DNA of 64,000 nucleotides, from NCBI GenBank assembly GCA_014825775.1, contig MVAQ01000072.1:1-64000 (forward strand), given 5' to 3'. The stretch comes from Krasilnikovozyma curviuscula. Lineage: Eukaryota; Basidiomycota; Tremellomycetes; Cystofilobasidiales; Mrakiaceae. Made by a program: the position numbers and the translations under genes. The notes under the pieces were generated by a model that had not been told where the DNA came from, did no database searches, and saw only the letters and a list, made by a program, of their open reading frames with translations. Shown in pieces: positions 24,148-36,000 of the stretch (position 1 is the stretch's first letter; each line of letters starts with the position of its first letter).

Positions 24148-24682
24148 AAGGACGACTGGGACTCTGTTGGATAGAAGATTCTCAAGTTCTTGTAGGGAAA
24201 CGAAGAGCATGTTGTGGTGTTGTAGAGATAGATTATGAGATGCAGCGAATGTTTGTTCATTGCCTTAAGCGATGTCAGCCAATCCAGATCACCGTTGCAG
24301 CGCAAGTTGTACGCCCAAGCATGCTTACCGGTAGTGACTCGAGGTGCGGGCCGCCATCTTTCCTCCGCCGATGTGGGTTTGATTCCCAAAGTAGGTGATC
24401 AATACCCTCCGGCTCCCATCACCAGCGCTCACGGATCTAGCATCCACTATACACACCGCATGGTTTTATCTGCTTCGTTTCCTCTTCTTTTTAAGCAACA
24501 CCTTGACAACGGAAGATGAGGTTGCTGCATCATTCCTATGGACAGATCGATCTTCCTGGAAGACATTCTTCGTTCCAGACTGAGGACATCCCAGACTTGA
24601 GTGGAAAGTTACGAGCGACTACCCCATTGTCTCACCCCAAATCTTCTTAAACTCTCCATAACGGATATTTATTCCCTCTCTC
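24148..24682. other. Intergenic region
   Basis: 3' flank of EFM4 leading into the dehydrogenase relic. No gene was supported. A hairpin-like GTGGG...CCCAA stretch near 24360 was checked as a tRNA T-arm and rejected. Confidence 0.4.
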
Positions 24683-25866
24683 TTGATCTTCATCGTCACA
24701 GGAGGCAAGTGCTAGAACCGTTCAAGTTCGGTTCACGCTCGTCGAATTTCCAGAAGGTCAGCGTCTGACCTTTTCCTTCTCAGGATATTCAGGCATTGTG
24801 TACCAAATCTGTAAAGGGTTGTTTTAACAAAATGAATTCGTTTAAATCTTTGGTCCTTCAGTTTCGAATGTGACTGGTTAAACTGGTGTTTAGACTGGAT
24901 AAGTCGTTTTGTCTCTGTTTATCTTGGCTAATGCTATGTGATGGTTCTTCTCTCTAGGCTGAAGCTGCAATTCGGTCTCTCAGGAAACCAACAGGAAAAC
25001 CTGTGAAAGGAAGGATTCGTAGAGCTCGACTTCAGCGACGGAATGAATGTAATAGACGCTGTTGATGAATTGGGACGTACGTTCGGTTGATTCTTAAACC
25101 TCTCTTGGTTAGCAACTGATGCTCAGTACATTATGTTTGTTCTACCAGGCTAGAATCGAGTGTCAATGTCCTCTGCAACAACGTAGGAATGACACGCCTA
25201 CTCAAGGATCTCTTAACCTCCCGTTTGGAACCAACACAATGCTCTGTACCTCTTCACAACGCTTCTCCTTCCACACTTAATCAGAGGACAAAATTTATTT
25301 TGGAGAAGAATCCAGAGTTGTTGACACCGCATTGCTTGGGACTGAGGTTGCACCTGCTGGTCAGCTTCATTTCGAAGTGATGAAACCTGATGAAGCCCTC
25401 ATAGAGAAAAACAAGGCCGGCAAGGGAGTAGTTCTGGCTATCATCTACTCCAGTATCAAATTGGACAGCTTCTTCTTGTTCTCCACGTGTTCACGAGTAT
25501 CTACATTAGGCGGAGTGACAAGATTGAGCTGGCGTCTGTCAATAACTCGATTCCCCCAGGCAAAAGCACCAGCTCTAGAAGCGCTACTCATCTGAATCAT
25601 CTGAAGGAGTCACTAGCTGCGCTCATGTCCCTGACCATGGCTGATCATTGAACTGATATATATTGTACCTCCAGTAATTTTCACTGCGTTTCTCGCCGAC
25701 ACCTCAGGTAACATCGGCTCAGGACTGTGTCGCGGTAATACTGAGTCAGAAGGCTACATCATGTCTAAAATTGTTTCTAACTGGAAATTTTGGTGGAATG
25801 ATCGAGCTCTGGACTGGAAACACAAGAGAAGGCGCTGAGTTGGGTGGAAACGTCAGTCGCGACGCA
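24683..25866 (+). pseudogene. Decayed short-chain dehydrogenase (retinol-dehydrogenase-like SDR)
   Basis: Pieces of an SDR lie in the right order but in different frames. LIFIVTGG (24683-24704) joins through a 79-base gap with a GC-AG intron shape (GCAAGT at 24705, AG at 24783) to YSGIVYQICKGLF, where the Rossmann TGxxxGxG has Val for its last Gly. A TAA follows at 24825-24827. Then come EAAIRSLRKPTGK (from about 24961), EGFVELDFSD (from 25010, another frame, with a TGA between), NVIDAVDELG, and SSVNVLCNNVGMTRL (25159 on; NNAG-like). Further pieces are the active-site IYSSIKLDSFFLF (near 25441; YxxxKL), GNIGSGL (25707) and ELWTGNTREGAELGGN (from 25804), the usual C-terminal motif of this SDR group. 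Some shifts could be hidden introns, but the stop, the Gly-to-Val change and missing segments argue for a dead gene. Confidence 0.65.
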
Positions 25867-26392
25867 TGTCGCTGTTTCCTTGTCACTCATTTTTGACAGC
25901 TACAGCAGATATCGGACCGTTATTCACAAACCCCTTCATTGTTACATCTATTAGTATATGGTGTTAAGGGATAAGGTGGGAGATGTTCGTTGGGAACGAA
26001 CGGACGACAGACTGATCACAGATGGGAGTAGATGGAGAAAGTTTGCGAGGGCTTCTAGTATTTCCCTCAGACTTTGATTTGTACTGCAAATAAACATTTT
26101 GGAGCTATGTATAAAAGAAGAATAAGGGGCCGAGCAAAGTGTGCCGGCTGGCACAATGATCCTGTCAAATGAATGACCCAGAGGCGTCAGTTGCACGCCT
26201 AGGGTCTCTCCTAGAATGCTTTACGGGATGATATGCCATACCCAGTTGTATCTCAGCCCAAAGTGAGAAATTTGAAAAGGCGCACGAAAATTGCACATCG
26301 AATGACTGTCGACCATTCGAAGTGGGGAAAGCGCAGGGCTCGCTTTGAACGTCCACCTAGCAATCTATTCTCGAGGATAGAAGCGGCCCAGA
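25867..26392 (+). other. Upstream region of the NDUFA9 gene
   Basis: No coding signal was supported. It probably contains the promoter and 5' UTR of the complex I gene starting at 26393. Confidence 0.45.
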
Positions 26393-27960
26393 ATGGCTCT
26401 TATAAGTAAGTGGAAGACTAGAATCTGTCAGGATATATATCTCTAACACCCTTTCACATGCATTCAATCAGCTCGAGCATCCCTCAGCGCTGGGACAAGG
26501 ACTTCCCGATTGGTGAGTACCAGTCCTCTTCGCAGCAGAACTCCCTCCTGACTCCCAATGTTGTTTCTATAGAACTTCCAATGCTGCAGCCGTCGATATG
26601 CTGATTTGACGGTCACCAAAAATCTGAAAGGAGAAGCAAAGGTACGCTTTCTCCATACCCTCGAGTCTGGTTAGCTGTAGGTGTATTGGTTGGAGTCTGA
26701 GGCTGACACGTAGGTTTGGCATCTGCTTATATGTAGCCAATCATCTCGTATGGTTCTCCAGGTCGTTCAGCTACCACAGGCCATGTTGCAACTGTTTTTG
26801 GTGCATCTGGGCAGCTAGGAGGCTACATTGTCACCAAGCTTGGTAGGTGTGGACTTCCTCTTGATACACAAAACGAACACCAATACTTATTCACGGTGTC
26901 TCTGTAGCTCGTCAAGGTACACAAGTCATCCTACCCAATCGTGATTCCTACTCGATACGACATCTCTGGTTGACGGGAGACCTTGGTGCCATTGTGCCAA
27001 TGGATTTGGACTTGAGAAACACAACACAGATCGAGGAAGCTGTTAGACACAGTGACATTGTCTACAATTGCTTGGGAAGAGACTACTCTACTAAGAATTT
27101 TACTATGGAGGACGTGAACGTCAAGTGAGTGTTGACACCTCCAATGAACTCATTATCCATCATCCCGGATCTCTCGGCTGAAATTGGTGTATTTTCATTC
27201 TCAGAGCTGCTGAGAACATTGCCAAGATATCGGCTGACAATGGCGTCTCGCGTCTGGTGCATCTCTCTCACATTAACGCATCTCCCGACTCTCTATCAGA
27301 ATTCTACCGAACGAAATACGCTGGTGAAGTTGCTACTCGAAATGTGTTCCCAGGCGCGACTGTTATTAGACCATCTGTGTTCTTTGGAAGAAAAGATTCT
27401 TTGTTGAAAGGGTTGTCAGGTAAGTAGGCGCCATCACAGAACGACTCCAAATTGACTTTGATAAAGTGTGGCCTGACCAAAATGGCCGGCATTCTTCTTC
27501 ACCAGTCAATCCATCGCTTTACAAAATCAACTACGGTCAAACCAAAGTTCGACCAGTTCACGTCACAGATGTCGCACTTGCTGCCACGAGGATGATGACT
27601 GCCCATTCCTCAATTGGTTCAACATACCTTTTGCCAGGTCCAAGGACATACACCTATGATGATATCTCCAAACTTGTCGACTCGTCTTTGATGAGAGAGC
27701 CTTCATTCACCAGCACCAACAAGAACTTACTGTTGCTAAAGGCGAAACTGACAAAGTATTTGTGGTGGCATGAGATCACAGAGGATGAGATCCTCAAGTT
27801 GACTCTAGATGATTTCAGTGAGTTTGATGAGAGACAGTTATTTAGATATGGAGATAAGCTTGCGGGTGACAAGTTGAAGAGTTGGGAGGAGATCGACATT
27901 GATCCAGCTTACATAGAAGATTGGATCGTACCTTATACAGCTTGGAGAAAAATTGAGTAA
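26393..27960 (+). CDS. NDUFA9: Mitochondrial complex I subunit NDUFA9 (39/40 kDa)
   Basis: Seven exons (26393-26405, 26472-26512, 26573-26641, 26737-26842, 26908-27124, 27205-27419, 27467-27960) give 384 residues in frame. The 13-base first exon plus exon 2 encode a mitochondrial presequence (MALITRASLSAGTRTSRL). The mature part is an atypical SDR: VFGASGQLGGYIVTKLARQG (nucleotide-binding loop), SDIVYNCLGRDYSTKNF, VSRLVHLSHINASPDS, EFYRTKYAGEVATR (YxxxK) and ATVIRPSVFFGRKD. The region VRPVHVTDVALAATRM and an EDWIVPYTAWRKIE terminus complete the family pattern. The protein binds NADPH structurally in the matrix arm of NADH:ubiquinone oxidoreductase. A short segment after the sixth intron (WPDQNGRHSSSPVN) differs from usual family sequence, so that acceptor could be off. 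It is present only where complex I is kept. Confidence 0.93.
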
Positions 27961-28662
27961 GTCTTCCTCCTTCTCTTTGTATCTTTCTGAATGCTTGACA
28001 GTTGCTAACCAAGTCATGTGCGTTGTCTCCTGCGTTTTGTCGCAACCAGACAAGCTCACGGAATTCCAATGGAGGGTGGCTCCATGCATACCAGTCAATC
28101 TAGGAAACCATACCGCGTGCTTGAATAAACTTTTTCTTCTTTGAGGGAGCTTGACGACGTGTTGGATGGTACGGCGCAGATACAGATAGACAATGATGCA
28201 TTTGGATTGCGCTCACTACAGCTTTGGGGCTTTTCGTGCGGTATTCCTTTGAAGTGTATAATACTTAGCAACTAGATCCCAGCGTAAGCAAAAGTACAAG
28301 CTCATCGAAACTCTACGTCAGTGATGGTAGAAATCCAGCGTGAAGTGATGTTTTCTTCTTTTTTGTTTTCTTCCTAGCAGGTTGTGCTCACGTAGGGCAT
28401 ATACGGCGCATTTTCGCTGCTGACACCCAACTGGACCTCTATATCCTCAGATAGCGTGCGTTCTGAATCCGATACCCTCTCACCAGACGTATTGCCTTTC
28501 TTTGGAAGCCAACTCAAGTCAAATTTTGTTGAAGAAAACTGCAAAGGAAGTTTTTGCCTCGTCGTTCCACAACCGATCCATTTTCAGCCAGCCGTTCAGC
28601 GCCAGTTATAATCTAGCCAATTGAAGATCAAGCAGTAAAAGGAAAGACTCCTTTTCATTAGC
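27961..28662 (+). other. Intergenic and upstream region of the Mei2-like gene
   Basis: Pyrimidine-rich stretches occur near 28350-28375. No gene was recognised; it probably contains the terminator of NDUFA9 and the promoter of the RRM gene. Confidence 0.45.
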
Positions 28663-31600
28663 ATGAGTGGATACCCCCAGTACGGAGCAGAAGCGCAAAA
28701 TGGCGGCTACTCGAGGGGAGGAGGAGAAAGCTTCCCCTCTGTTGACCCATCAGCTCCTTACGGCGCAGCACCTTATCGACCAGGACCCCCAACAGGATAC
28801 GGCGGAGGTTCTCCAGCAGGAGCTGGACAGCAAGTTCCTCCAGGTGGATACAGCAATAATGGCAGCTATCAACAAGGTCCACCGCCGCAGGGAAACTATC
28901 AAGGCGACACGGCTGGTTTTGACCAGAGAGGTGGACACCGTGGTGGATTTGGTGAGTTTCTGTTTCAATGAGAAAGATGAGAGCTCCTTTGAGGAAGGAA
29001 GTTATGTTCCTTGAGTCACATGAGGTGCAATGAAAAGTTCTTGAGAAAGTGTCGATTTCTCGCTAGAAAAGATTGCTGTCAAGTATTTTTGAGCAGGGAA
29101 ACCATCTGAATTTCAAGTGGACGGGGGTTGCGACTGTTGCGAATGAATCAGCACTGACTTGAGTACCTCCCTTTCCAGAGCAACCATTGGGTAAAGGAAG
29201 GGCTCGTGCCGTGCGAACAGGTCAGTCTGCGCTCTGATAAATGAAGGCACAGGTCGGTTTCGAGCATGACTTATAAGTGTGTGCGTGTCGTATTTTCAGT
29301 TGAAGATGCCGAACATGATACTCTCATTGCGCAGAGAATCCAGCGTGAACGGCCCTGTAGAACTCTTTTCATTCGTAACATCTCTGTGAGCACAGCTGCA
29401 GGTCGCTTTCGTACCGTATCTAAAGACCTACTAAGCACTATCTCTCTATTGATTGCACCCACCTTATCCAGTATGAAGCAAATTCTGCTGAAGTTCGCGG
29501 TCAATTCGAGGACTTCGGTGAAATCAAAACATTCTTCGATCTGATACACAAGAGAGGAATGATCTTTGTTACTTTTGTAAGTTCTCCCATGGACTTGCTT
29601 TGTATTTTTTTTCGGTATTGGGTAGCATATCATTGACATGGTGTAACTCCACGTCAAATCCTCAGTACGATGTTCGATGCTCGGAACAAGCTAAAGAAAA
29701 TCTGCAAGGTCAGCCGATGGCTGGCCGACCAGTCGATGTGCACTATTCTCTTCCTCGAGCAGAGGAAGCTAGGCAGAAATGTGACAAAGACAAAAACCAG
29801 GTATGTCGCAACACTCCTCTTAATTGGTCTCCTCGTTCACCAACTGAAACGGTAACACTCAACCTGTGTCCACAGGGCACTCTCAGAGTTCATCTCAACG
29901 GTTCAGACAAACCCATCGATGATGCAGCTCTTCAACAAGTGTTCTTAGAGATGGGCGAAGTGAAAGGTTTAAAAACGGCTCACGACAATCCAGAGTGAGT
30001 TTTCCCCTTGTGTCCAAGTCTTCGAATTGCTCTGGTATCGACAGACGCTCATTCTTGTCTTGTAACTAATTTTCAGTGAACGTTTGGTTGAGATGTACGA
30101 TTCTCGTGCCGTTGAGAAATCATTCAACGAGCTCAACGGTAGAAAGTTTGGCGATGACGGTGGAGTTCTTGAAGTCCAATACGAATGGGATGTTCCAGCC
30201 CAACCGTTACCTTCAGGACCGTAAGAGATCGTTCTTCTAAATTGTTATGTGACTGGTCTATTCGCTCTGGCTTCAAGCTGAAACTCCTGTTTTGTAATCA
30301 CTTTCACGGTCAGACACCGAGCTGATGTCTATCCGGAGGCTCGGCCCAGAGGCGGCAGAGGTAGAGGAGGATATGGTGGTGACCAAAACAGAGGGCCACC
30401 TCCTTCCCGCTACGGAAACGATGACGGCTACAGAGGTGGTAGAGGAGGTTACGGCGGCGACAGACCAAGCTATGGTGGAGATCGAGGAGGCTATGGTGGA
30501 GATCGAGGAGGCTACGGTGGAGATCGAGGAGGTTACGGTGGAGATCGAGGAGGCTATGGCGGTGACAGAGGAGGCTATGGCAGTGGTGATAGAGCACATG
30601 GTGGTGATAGAGGATACGGTGGAAGAGGAGGAGGAGGCGGTGGGTACGGTGGACGAGATCGATCCAGATCCCCCTCTAGAGAAACTGGATACGGTGGGGG
30701 TGCATACCGAGAAGGACCTCCTAGAAACGACAGAGGCGGTGGATATGGCGGTGCATCATATGGTGGCCCTCCTCCAGGTGGACGAAATGACGACTATTCT
30801 CGAAGAGGTGAGCATTGCGCGCCTTTGTTTGATGACGATTGTTTTTTTTTTTAATGTTCGTCTTTCTTGTTTCCAGATGGACCACCTCGCCCTGGAAGCT
30901 ATGATCAGAGATCCCCTATTCCATCAGGCTATGGTGCGCCTCCAACTGGTGGCCCTGTGAGTAGTTTCTTTTCTGCTTGAGTCCTGGCTTCGCTGCGTCT
31001 AAATAGGTGCTGTCTTATAGGTTCCTGGACCAGCTGACGACAGATTGGAACAAGCCAAAAAAGTTCAGGCTGTGAGTGTATTTTCTTTCACACATCCTTT
31101 TCTTGCGACTTCTCTGATCATGGTCGTGACCCCCACCCTTTTCGCAGCTTCTCGCGTCCCTTCAGAGTGGAGGCGCACTCCCTCCAGCTGCCGCTGCTCC
31201 AGCTCCTGCAGCACCTGCTTTAGCTCCATACGGAGGCTATCCTCCACCTCCTGTAAGTGTATAGTCTACTAAAACAGGTCTCAGTCACGACGTGTGCTTA
31301 AATTTAATTTCCACCATTCACGTCCACAACGACTCAGCCTCGACCAGCTTACCCCACCCAACCACCACCCCCTGGCCCATATGGCTCTGCTCCCTCTCCG
31401 TACGGTGGTGGGTACCCAGGTGCTCCCCCACCTCCTAACCCGGCTGCAGCAGGCAGAAGTCCTTACGGATACACACCACCGCCTCAGCCTGGAGCAGCGC
31501 CAGCTTTAAATCCTGGTTACGGTGGATACCCACCTCCTCCTGCTCCTGGAGGTGCATATGGAAGACTTCCTGCTGCTGCTCCTCCTTCTGCAGCTCCTGG

Positions 31601-31734
31601 TGCGCCAGGGGGTGTCGAAGGTCTCCTCGCCTTGCTCGTGAGTAGAAGGGATCCTTCTCCTTGGCTCATATTCGTATCTGACGTTGATAGTTCTTTCCAT
31701 AATTCAGGCTAGTCAACAACAGCAAGGAAAGTAG
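28663..31734 (+). CDS. Mei2-like RNA-binding protein with two RRMs, RGG repeats and a Pro-rich tail
   Basis: Thirteen exons give a frame-consistent 658-residue protein from [15 protein letters not shown] to [13 protein letters not shown]. The N-terminus is Gly/Pro/Tyr-rich. RRM1 ([52 protein letters not shown]) follows the Mei2/AML pattern, where the RNP1 has YD(V/I)R. RRM2 begins [19 protein letters not shown] and contains [21 protein letters not shown] Gly-Arg-Tyr region (RGRGGYGG and GDRGGYG repeats) follows, then a long Pro/Gly/Ala-rich tail. The C-terminal RRM3 that binds meiRNA in fission-yeast Mei2 is not present; the RGG and Pro-rich parts take its place. A nuclear or cytoplasmic mRNA-regulatory role is inferred. 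Exons: 28663-28951, 29179-29220, 29300-29385, 29472-29576, 29666-29800, 29876-29994, 30077-30220, 30314-30807, 30877-30956, 31021-31071, 31148-31252, 31338-31637, 31708-31734. Confidence 0.85.
30471..30582 (+). repeat. 21-base in-frame tandem repeat encoding GDRGGYG
   Basis: About five near-identical 21-base units (GGAGATCGAGGAGGCTATGGT with third-base changes) sit inside exon 8 of the Mei2-like gene. They encode RGG/YGG repeats, a likely site of arginine methylation and of length variation. Confidence 0.85.
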
Positions 31735-33044
31735 TGTTGGGAGATGTTAAGTGTTCCGCTGGACAAGGGGCTTTTTCATATGCTGCTCGGAGTTTCCATT
31801 CGGCACCTTACGTCCTTCTTAGTCTAGTCACCTTGGCATGCTTTACGTGCTGCCCATTGATTTAGGACCTGAATTCAACGATTCTTTCGTATCTGCTCCA
31901 GCCCATGAAAGAAGTCAGCTTATCTCGCTTTATACAGGTCCGATTTCATGTTCTACAAAAGAAAAATAAATAAACGCTGAAAACGCTCGTGTCCGTCCGT
32001 CCTGTTCCACGCCGCTACCCTCTATTTATACCGCTTTCGTGCGAACGATCGCCGGAGGGGGAGCGACCCACGAGCATGTATTTTGAACAGCACTGATGAG
32101 CTGAAGAGAGGTTGGGTTACTAGCCAGAGGACGACGAAGAGAGAGAGAGAAAGTATAGGTAATCCAAGGGCTAGATGGGCATCCAAAACAACAAGACGAA
32201 ACACAGGAGACAGAATGACGTGGGAGGTTGAAATTCTCGACCTTCATGGAGAAACGTGAACGACGCCCGAGATTTTGAGAGGCCGTTTTGGCGACTTGCC
32301 GACAACAGCACGGATTTGACACACGCGCAGGTTACGGCCTCTCTGAGCTTGCTTGGAACGGAGGGAGCTCTGGAAAGACTTCAGATGTAGATGGTACAGA
32401 TAGGAATGAGAAGATATAGGAATAGCAGCGCGATGATTGGTCTCGCTGATGAGGCCTTCAGCATCGAAAGGTTCGACGGGTCGTGTGCCGATATTTTTTT
32501 TTCACCCCTTTACCCCGTCTTTTTCAGCTCGCTCCCCCGTACTTTCTCGGTTACTGCTGACCCAAACAACAGTGACATCAGTCACGAAAAACAGAGCGAG
32601 AACGATGTCCCTCCTTGTTTACGGTTGGCATCCTGGCCCGCGTTGGTGCTGCAGGCAAGGCTGAGAGGGACGAGAATTTGTTCGGGTGGGTGGCCCCAAG
32701 CTGGCCTAGATTATCACCAGGGGTAGGTAATCTGAGCGCAAATTGTGCCGGTGCTCTGCTCGGTCTCTCTCGACGCGGGCCCTTCGCGGATTTGGCATTT
32801 TTTTCATGAGTTACTTGTTTACGAAAACAAAAGTTCAAGAAAACACCACACCCTCATAAGATCTCAGGAGGACGGAGTCCTGCTTTTCTCCCTCACCACA
32901 TAAGTATCTTCCTTTGGTGAACCCCCCCTTTCTTCCTCCCTTCCCCTTGTCTTTTGTAGCAGAGTACCTCATCAATTCAGCTGGCACCTCCCACCAGCCC
33001 ATCCTAACTTTACCCTTTTCAGCAACATCCAAAAAACATTCAAC
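31735..33044 (+). promoter_or_regulatory. Long promoter/5' UTR region of the H+-ATPase gene
   Basis: About 1.3 kb separate the Mei2-like stop and the PMA1 start with no supportable gene. The last 150 bases hold a strong CT-rich tract (near 32920-32960), and a TTTTCAG just upstream of the ATG (33016-33022) could be a 5' UTR intron acceptor. Such pyrimidine tracts are common before highly expressed fungal genes; specific factor sites cannot be named. Confidence 0.5.
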
Positions 33045-36000
33045 ATGGCCGAATCAACCCAACCAGAGGTTGTCGAGAAGTCTGCTCCTCGTAAGTGTGC
33101 AGTCCTCTCTTGCCTTCTCTCACTGTATGTCGTTTGGGTTCTTACTGTTTCTCTGCCGTATTGTTTGCACAATCTCCTCTCTGCAGCCGCTGATGAGCCA
33201 GTGGCCCCTGTAGAGGAGAAGAAGAAGAGAGAATACAAGGAGATGGAACACAAGGGTGAAGGTGATCTCCACGCCAAGGTCGATATGTCTACCGTACGTC
33301 TTTGCTACCTGCAGCTTTTTCTATCTAAAAAAACATGACGAGGGTGCGGTTCGCTGATTCGTCTACTTTTTGCGGTCTATTTTAAAACGCCACCAACCCT
33401 GAAAAAAACACATCGCATCACCCCGTTTTGCCTGCTGCAGATCCAATTCACCGCTGAGGATCTCTACGATAAGGACAAGGTTGATATCGAGCATGTCGTT
33501 ATGGAAGAAGTTTTCCAACTCTTGCAGTACGTGTTTTGAGATCTTGACTTTTTGGGGTTTCCATATTTTTTGCCTCTTCGAGAAACGATTGCTTCCGGCG
33601 CTTCCCTTTTTCGGACGATGCACTGACCTTTTTACTTGGCTTTTTGCTTGGTCTTCTGTAGATGTGACGAGGGAGGTCTTACTGATGAGGAGGCTGTCAG
33701 AAGAGTCGGTATCTTCGGTCCAAACAAGCTGATTGAGAAGGAATCCAAGTGAGTTTCCGCTCATCTCCTACGCAGTTGCTGCCTAAATTATTGTATTTCA
33801 ATGAAAATCCTAACCATTTTTCTTTTCTGTTTCTCAGCCCATTCCTCGAGTTCTTGTCCTTCATGTGGAACCCTCTGTCCTGGGTCATGGAGGGTGCCGC
33901 TCTTGTCGCTATTGCTCTCTCCAACGGTGGTGGAACTCCACCAGATTGGGAAGATTTCCTCGGTATTGTCTTGCTTTTGCTTGTAAGCCTGCCTCTCCAA
34001 TACTCTTTTCGTGGTCCGTTGTTAATTTTCTTTTTTTCTCGTTCCATGTCTAGATTAACTCCACCATTGGTTTCGTTGAGGAACGTAACGCTGGTAACGC
34101 CGTCAAAGCCCTCATGGACTCCCTTGCTCCAAAGGCTAAGGTGAAGAGAAATGGTGCCTGGAAAGAAATTGACGTGAGTAGATCGAATTTTGCTGCTACA
34201 ACGGATTCAAATTTCAATGTTCCTGACTTGCGTCACCCCCTACATCACCCTTCTTAGTCTGCTGATCTTGTCCCAGGTGACATGATCTCCTTCAAGCACG
34301 GTGATGTCTGCCCATCTGATTGTCGTCTCACTGAGGCCATTGAGGTTTCCATGGATCAAGCCGCTTTGACCGGTGAATCCCTTCCAGTCGGAAAGAAGCT
34401 TGGTGACGAAGCCTTCTCGTAAGTGGTTCTACTTTCACTATGTTATTTTCTTATTACGTTTACTGATTGCTTCTTTATTATTGACAGTGGTTCCACCTGT
34501 AAGCAGGGTGAGGCTGAAGGTATTGTTATCTCCACTGGTCCAAACACCTTCTTCGGTCGTGCCGCCACTCTTGTCGGTGCCGATAACGATCAAACTGGTC
34601 ACTTGCAAGCTGTCCTTGCTAAGATCGGTCTCTTCTGTATGGTCTCCATCGGTATCTTCGTCCTCCTCGAAATCCTCATCCTCTACGCCGACTTCAGATA
34701 CTCCTACAGAGGTGGTCTTGACAACCTCTTAGTCCTCTTGATTGGTGGTATTCCAATTGCCATGCCAACTGTCCTTTCCGTTACTATGGCCGTTGGTGCT
34801 CAACAGCTCGCCAAGCACAAGGCTATCGTCACTAGAATCACTGCCATTGAAGAGTTGGCCGGTGTTACCATCCTCTGTTCCGACAAGACCGGTACCCTTA
34901 CCACCAACAAGCTCACCATCGATATGGACGAAGTCAAGAGATATGGCCAATTCTCTGCTATCGAAGTTATGACTCTGTGTGTACCCTTTTTTTTTTGTGA
35001 CTGGTTACTTTTTCTTATCGTTCTGCTTTGTTCTACTCAGTGCTGCCTACGCTTCCCGTACCGAGAACATGGACGCCATTGACGGATGTGTTGTCGGTGT
35101 TGCTGGTGGACCAGAGAAGGCCCGTGCCGGTGTCAAGCTCCTCGACTTCAAGCCATTCAACCCAGTCGACAAGAGAACCGAAGCTACCTACATTGAAGAG
35201 TCTACTGGCCGTGTCAAGAGAGTTACCAAGGGTATGACTGGTATCATCATTGAAAGTAAGTCTCTAATCTACGCAGTTTTGGCTTGGCGCCTAGGTTCTG
35301 ATCCGCGCTTCGTGGTTTATTAGTCTGTACCCGTAACAAGACCTCTGAGCTCGAAGATCAACTCGAGAAGGATGTCGAAGAATTCGCTCGTCGTGGTCTC
35401 CGTGCTTTGGCCGTTGCTTTCGAAGAAGTCAAGGGTGACTCCCAGGAGAAGAACGCTGAGGGAACCGGTTTCGAACTCATTGGTTTGCTTGCTATCTTCG
35501 ATCCTCCACGTGACGATACCAAGCAAACCATTGATGATGCTCAGGCCCTCGGTGTCAAGGTCAAGATGGTTACTGGTGATCAGCTCGCTATGTGAGTCCT
35601 TTTTTCCACGTTCGTGGAGGTGTCTTTGCCACTGTCGCGTGAAATTGAACGTGTCTCGTATCTCTTTTAGTGCTAAGGAAACCGGTAGACGTCTCGGTCT
35701 GGGTGACCACATGTACCCAGCTAAGATCTTGAAGGACGGACCACCACAAGGAGGCAAATACGGATCTCTCGATGAGATGATTATGGACGCCGATGGTTTC
35801 GCCGGTGTTTTCCCTGAACACAAGTTCGAAATTGTCAAGCGTATCCAAGGTCTCGGTCACTTGTGTGCTATGACTGGTGACGGTGCCAACGATGCTCCAG
35901 CTCTTTCCCGTGCCAATGTCGGTATTGCTGTTGAGGGTGCCACCGACGCTGCTCGTGGTGCCGCTGATATTGTCCTTACCGAGCCAGGTCTCTCCACCAT

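Noticed and set aside
24340..24410. GTGGGTTTGATTCCCAA resembling a tRNA T-arm
   Set aside because: The T-stem is imperfect, the loop lacks TTC, and no matching acceptor or D-arm lies about 70 bases upstream.
30471..30582. Regular 21-base repeats considered as a CRISPR or satellite array
   Set aside because: Units are adjacent without spacers, stay in frame and encode RGG repeats of the Mei2-like protein.
30325..30960. Long overlapping frames rich in Glu/Val/Thr in the RGG exon region
   Set aside because: They are out-of-frame shadows of the Gly/Arg/Tyr repeat exon of the Mei2-like gene.
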